Positions 61,496-64,000 of a DNA stretch of 64,000 nt are shown piece after piece. This DNA comes from Rhizobium mayense (lineage in GTDB: Bacteria > Pseudomonadota > Alphaproteobacteria > Rhizobiales > Rhizobiaceae): assembly GCF_030272705.1 (NCBI RefSeq), contig NZ_JARFYM010000002.1, positions 372,001-436,000 on the forward strand, in the 5' to 3' direction. Every line of letters starts with the position of its first letter. Position 1 is the stretch's first letter. Both the position numbers and the translations under genes were made by a program. Below the pieces are notes generated by a model. The model was given only the letters and a program-made list of their open reading frames with translations, did not search any database and was not told where the DNA came from.

Positions 61496-62767
61496 TCAGT
61501 CCTGAGACGCCGACTGGGCAGCCGCGGCGATCTGCTGGATTGCCTGGTCGACCGTCAACTGGCCCTTGGCAGCCTGATTGATGGCGGCTGCGACAGCGGA
61601 GGAGAATTCCGGATACCAGCCAGGGGTGCCCTGCGCAAAGACTGGCTCGACGGTTGCTGCCTGCTTGAGCAGGACATCACCATCCTTCAGCGCACCCTGA
61701 TTGTTCAGCGCCTTCAGGACGCTGAGACGCGGCGGCATGTTGCCGAGCGCCTTGTAGCCGGCAATTTCAGTTTCGGGCTGCAGCATGAAGTTGACGAAGG
61801 CGGCAGCGGCCTTGGCATTTCCGGCGGCGGCCGGGATACCGATCGCTTCGGGCAGGCCGATGGTGCGCGAGGAGCCCGTCGTCGACGGCATCAGCGCAGC
61901 GGCGACATCATTGGAGACCTGCGACTTCGACGGATCCGCATAGACCGATAGGTTGCCAGCCCATCCGGCAACGTCGAAGCTGATCTTTCCACTCTTGAAA
62001 AGTTCCTGAACTTCAACGTCCTTGAGGCCCGTCATCGACGGATCGATCAGGCCGTCTTTCATCGCCTGAATCTCAAAGCTGAGCGCCTTGTAGCCGGCGG
62101 AGTTGGGATCCACGAAGAGCGGTTTGAAGTCCTTGTCGAAGAGATCGCCTCCGAACGCCTTGGTAAGGAGGTACCATGCCGTCGACGTGCCTTCGGTCGC
62201 CGAAAGCGGCAGTCCGATCGGATAATCGGCGATCTTGGCGTCCTTGATGGCCTTGGCGTCTTTCAGCAGTTCGTCCGGCGTCGTCGGCGGGGTATTGATG
62301 CCGGCCTTGGAAAGCTGCGCCTTGTTGTAGATCAGGACGCGGAAGTCGTTGCTGTAAGGGACCGCCAGCAATTTGCCGTCATAGGTGAAAATCTTCGCAG
62401 TCGGCGCGTCTGCGACCGCGCTGGCATCGACGGCGCCGTCGAGCGGCTGGTACCACTTGGAAGCGCCGAACTGACCAACCCAGGACCAGTCGACCTCCGT
62501 CGCGTCGCCCGGCGCCGCATTGGCGACAGTCGAGGTCACTATCTTGGTATGAATGTCATCCCAGCCGAGCGTTTGCGCGTTGAGGACGATGCCGGTCTTG
62601 GTCGTGAAGTCGTCCGTCATCTCCTTCGGGAGCGTGCCCCAGGGCGGAAGAAGGACGGTAAGGTGCTGGCCGGCCAGCGGCTTGGCATCGTCGGCCATCG
62701 CACCCGTGGAAACGGCGAACTGCAGAAGCGCGGCACTCGCCATCAGTACGGTTAGATATCTCTTCAT
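61496..62767 (-). CDS. Sugar-type ABC transporter substrate-binding protein
   Basis: A 423-residue periplasmic family 1 binding protein with a signal peptide ending TGAMAD. The mature part reads HLTVLLPPWGTLPKEMTDDF and PYSNDFRVLIYNKAQLSKAG. ATG 62767 follows GGGGA by 7 bases; the frame extends upstream into the kinase gene without meaning. Its operon with a BadF-type kinase and SIS protein points to an amino sugar or glycated amine as ligand. Confidence 0.92.
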   Translation of the reverse strand: MKRYLTVLMASAALLQFAVSTGAMADDAKPLAGQHLTVLLPPWGTLPKEMTDDFTTKTGIVLNAQTLGWDDIHTKIVTSTVANAAPGDATEVDWSWVGQFGASKWYQPLDGAVDASAVADAPTAKIFTYDGKLLAVPYSNDFRVLIYNKAQLSKAGINTPPTTPDELLKDAKAIKDAKIADYPIGLPLSATEGTSTAWYLLTKAFGGDLFDKDFKPLFVDPNSAGYKALSFEIQAMKDGLIDPSMTGLKDVEVQELFKSGKISFDVAGWAGNLSVYADPSKSQVSNDVAAALMPSTTGSSRTIGLPEAIGIPAAAGNAKAAAAFVNFMLQPETEIAGYKALGNMPPRLSVLKALNNQGALKDGDVLLKQAATVEPVFAQGTPGWYPEFSSAVAAAINQAAKGQLTVDQAIQQIAAAAQSASQD

Positions 62768-62780
62768 TGATATTCCCCTT

Positions 62781-63749
62781 TCATTGCGTTGTTGATTGAA
62801 GAATCTGTTGCAGTGATCTTTTGAGTTGGCCGATGAAGGCCGCATCGGTCTTCCAGCCGGCAAGCTGTGCCGCGCGTAGAACAGCGCCGCCGATGGGCGG
62901 CAAAACGGGATCGCGCGGGTCACTTCCAATTCGCCGCCTCACTCCATCCAGGATGACGGGATTGGCGAAGACGCCACCGGCGTAGCTCCATGGCTGTCGC
63001 ACGCTGCCGGGTGTCGAGACGAGGCGCTCCGCTGCAAGCACATGAGCAGCGAGATGATCGCAAGCGCGGTCCAGCAGCCCTTGTGCAGTCAAGGACCCGG
63101 ACGCAGCGAGCGCGGCAGTGATTTTTGCGACACCGGCTATCGCCGTACGCTGATTGCTGAGGGAATAGACCCAATCGATCAGTCGGTCGGAGGTGATCGA
63201 GAGTCCATCCAATATCCCCTGCGCGAACTCGCCGGCGTCCGTTAGCCGGCCGTCCAGCGCCTGGCTTGCGATCGACAGGCTCTCGCGGCCGATCCAGCAG
63301 GCACTGCCTTCGTCTCCGAAGGCATCGCCATAGCCGCCGATCCGGTAATGACGGTCGCCTGGACCATTGCGGCTTGCCCACGCCATGGAGCCGGTGCCGG
63401 CAAGGACCAGGACGCCACCACCCGTCGCGAAGGCGCCATCGAACGCAATACGCACGTCGTTTTGGACGACAACTTTCGAGGTTGGAAGCAGGGTTGCCGC
63501 CGCTTGCTTCTGTTGATGCGTGAAGTCTTCAATCTCGTCATGGAACGACAGGCCGAAGGCGGCCGCCAGCGGCGCCTTGCGTCCTTGCGTCGCCTCACCC
63601 ACTTGGCGAGCCAATGCGGCTTTCCATTCGTCGCTTGCAGTCGGGTCGAGACTGGCGCCGGAACCGACGGCGAGCACGGCGCCGGTTTCTTCCGCAAGCG
63701 CGATCAGCGTTTTGGTGCCGCCGCTATCCAGACCAAGGACGTAGCTCAT
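62781..63749 (-). CDS. BadF/BadG/BcrA-family kinase, N-acetylglucosamine kinase-like
   Basis: A 322-residue ASKHA-fold kinase: the phosphate-1 loop is LGLDSGGTKTLIALAE, phosphate-2 LAGTGSMAWA, and IGGYGDAFGDEGSACWIG carries the family catalytic region. These kinases phosphorylate N-acetylglucosamine or glucosamine. The 4-base overlap with the DeoR gene and 13-base gap to the binding protein put it second in the operon. Confidence 0.9.
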   Translation of the reverse strand: MSYVLGLDSGGTKTLIALAEETGAVLAVGSGASLDPTASDEWKAALARQVGEATQGRKAPLAAAFGLSFHDEIEDFTHQQKQAAATLLPTSKVVVQNDVRIAFDGAFATGGGVLVLAGTGSMAWASRNGPGDRHYRIGGYGDAFGDEGSACWIGRESLSIASQALDGRLTDAGEFAQGILDGLSITSDRLIDWVYSLSNQRTAIAGVAKITAALAASGSLTAQGLLDRACDHLAAHVLAAERLVSTPGSVRQPWSYAGGVFANPVILDGVRRRIGSDPRDPVLPPIGGAVLRAAQLAGWKTDAAFIGQLKRSLQQILQSTTQ

Positions 63750-64000
63750 CGGCGTTCATTCTCTCGATAGGGCGCTTCGGTGACGGTGGACCCGAGATTG
63801 TTCATGCGCGCTCGCCATTCGTCCGTCACCTTGTGATCGGTGAACACCTTCAAATCACTATCGAGCGGGGCGACGCGATAGGTCAGCCGGTGTCCGAACT
63901 TGGAGGAGTCGACAAGCAATGCCTTCTTCGCCGATCGAGCCAGCATCAATTCGTTGACCCGCGCTTCCTGTTCGTCGAGGCTATAGAGGCAGCCGTCGTC
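63746..64000 (-). CDS. DeoR-family regulator, C-terminal part (start beyond window)
   Basis: The last 84 codons of a DeoR sensor domain. The segment KKALLVDSSKFGHRLTYRVAPL is the DSSKFG hallmark, followed by LKVFTDHKVTDEWRARM. The helix-turn-helix must lie upstream of position 64000. It is the first visible gene of the amino-sugar-type operon and overlaps the kinase start by 4 bases, so it probably represses this operon and responds to a sugar phosphate. Confidence 0.9.
   Translation of the reverse strand, partial: DDGCLYSLDEQEARVNELMLARSAKKALLVDSSKFGHRLTYRVAPLDSDLKVFTDHKVTDEWRARMNNLGSTVTEAPYRENERR

Noticed and set aside
1..64000. CRISPR arrays, prophage, insertion sequences, tRNA or rRNA genes
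   Set aside because: No regularly spaced direct repeats, transposase, integrase, capsid or tail genes, and no tRNA-like cloverleaf or rRNA sequence was noticed on reading; absence is by eye only.

Overview
The window looks like Rhizobiaceae DNA, most likely Rhizobium or a close relative, probably a chromosomal or chromid accessory region. This is inferred from GC-rich third positions, the many sugar-type and amino-acid-type ABC operons, a CsgH-containing curli cluster, DUF982 and IalB remnants, and palindromic intergenic repeats of the kind common in rhizobia. There is no rRNA, tRNA, CRISPR array, integrase or transposase that I can see.

Region by region. (1) 154-1954, minus strand: queC-queD-queE for preQ0/queuosine precursor synthesis, led by a clear preQ1-I riboswitch whose 3' tail doubles as the queC ribosome binding site. 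(2) 2132-3846: an IalB remnant and two hypothetical genes. (3) 4349-16031, plus strand: an 11-gene operon. It opens with an unusual regulator (DeoR helix-turn-helix, sugar-binding PBP-like domain and DeoR C-terminal sensor) and continues with a sugar-type ABC importer mixed with crotonase, SDR, mutarotase-like, SMP-30-like, signal-less solute-binding-like and CoA-transferase genes. (4) 16074-22398: a MocR regulator divergent from a signal-less binding-protein-like gene, an amino-acid-type ABC importer and an M20 amidohydrolase. (5) 22480-23978, minus strand: two curlin-repeat proteins and CsgH. (6) 24208-27308: two alpha/beta hydrolases, a TMEM175-like protein and an SDR stub, divergent from a CGNR regulator across a symmetric GTAAC operator array.

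(7) 27593-36614: a quinate/shikimate island with two tandem GntR/FCD regulators, a QuiC-type 3-dehydroshikimate dehydratase, AroQ, an AroE-like dehydrogenase, a Gfo/Idh/MocA oxidoreductase and a dedicated amino-acid-type ABC importer. (8) 36677-39835: a GlxA-type AraC regulator, a 44-residue membrane peptide, Ohr and a twin-arginine epoxide hydrolase. (9) 40037-42053: uppP and small or decayed genes. (10) 42054-53731: an exported creatininase-like protein and beta-propeller, a two-component system, then a second response regulator followed by an RND pump and an ABC-2 exporter. (11) 53767-57443: a FecCD-class importer plus ModA-like protein behind two tandem Mo-box-like sites, suggesting molybdate or tungstate transport. 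(12) 57475-64000, minus strand: an amino-sugar-type operon (DeoR, BadF-type kinase, ABC importer, SIS protein, ATPase).

The common theme is scavenging: six ABC importers, each with its own regulator or operator, coupled to small catabolic sets. Three solute-binding-protein relatives (13658-14791, 17505-18482, 56715-57443) lack signal peptides. Starts were re-chosen from ribosome binding sites and overlaps where the longest open frame was clearly too long.
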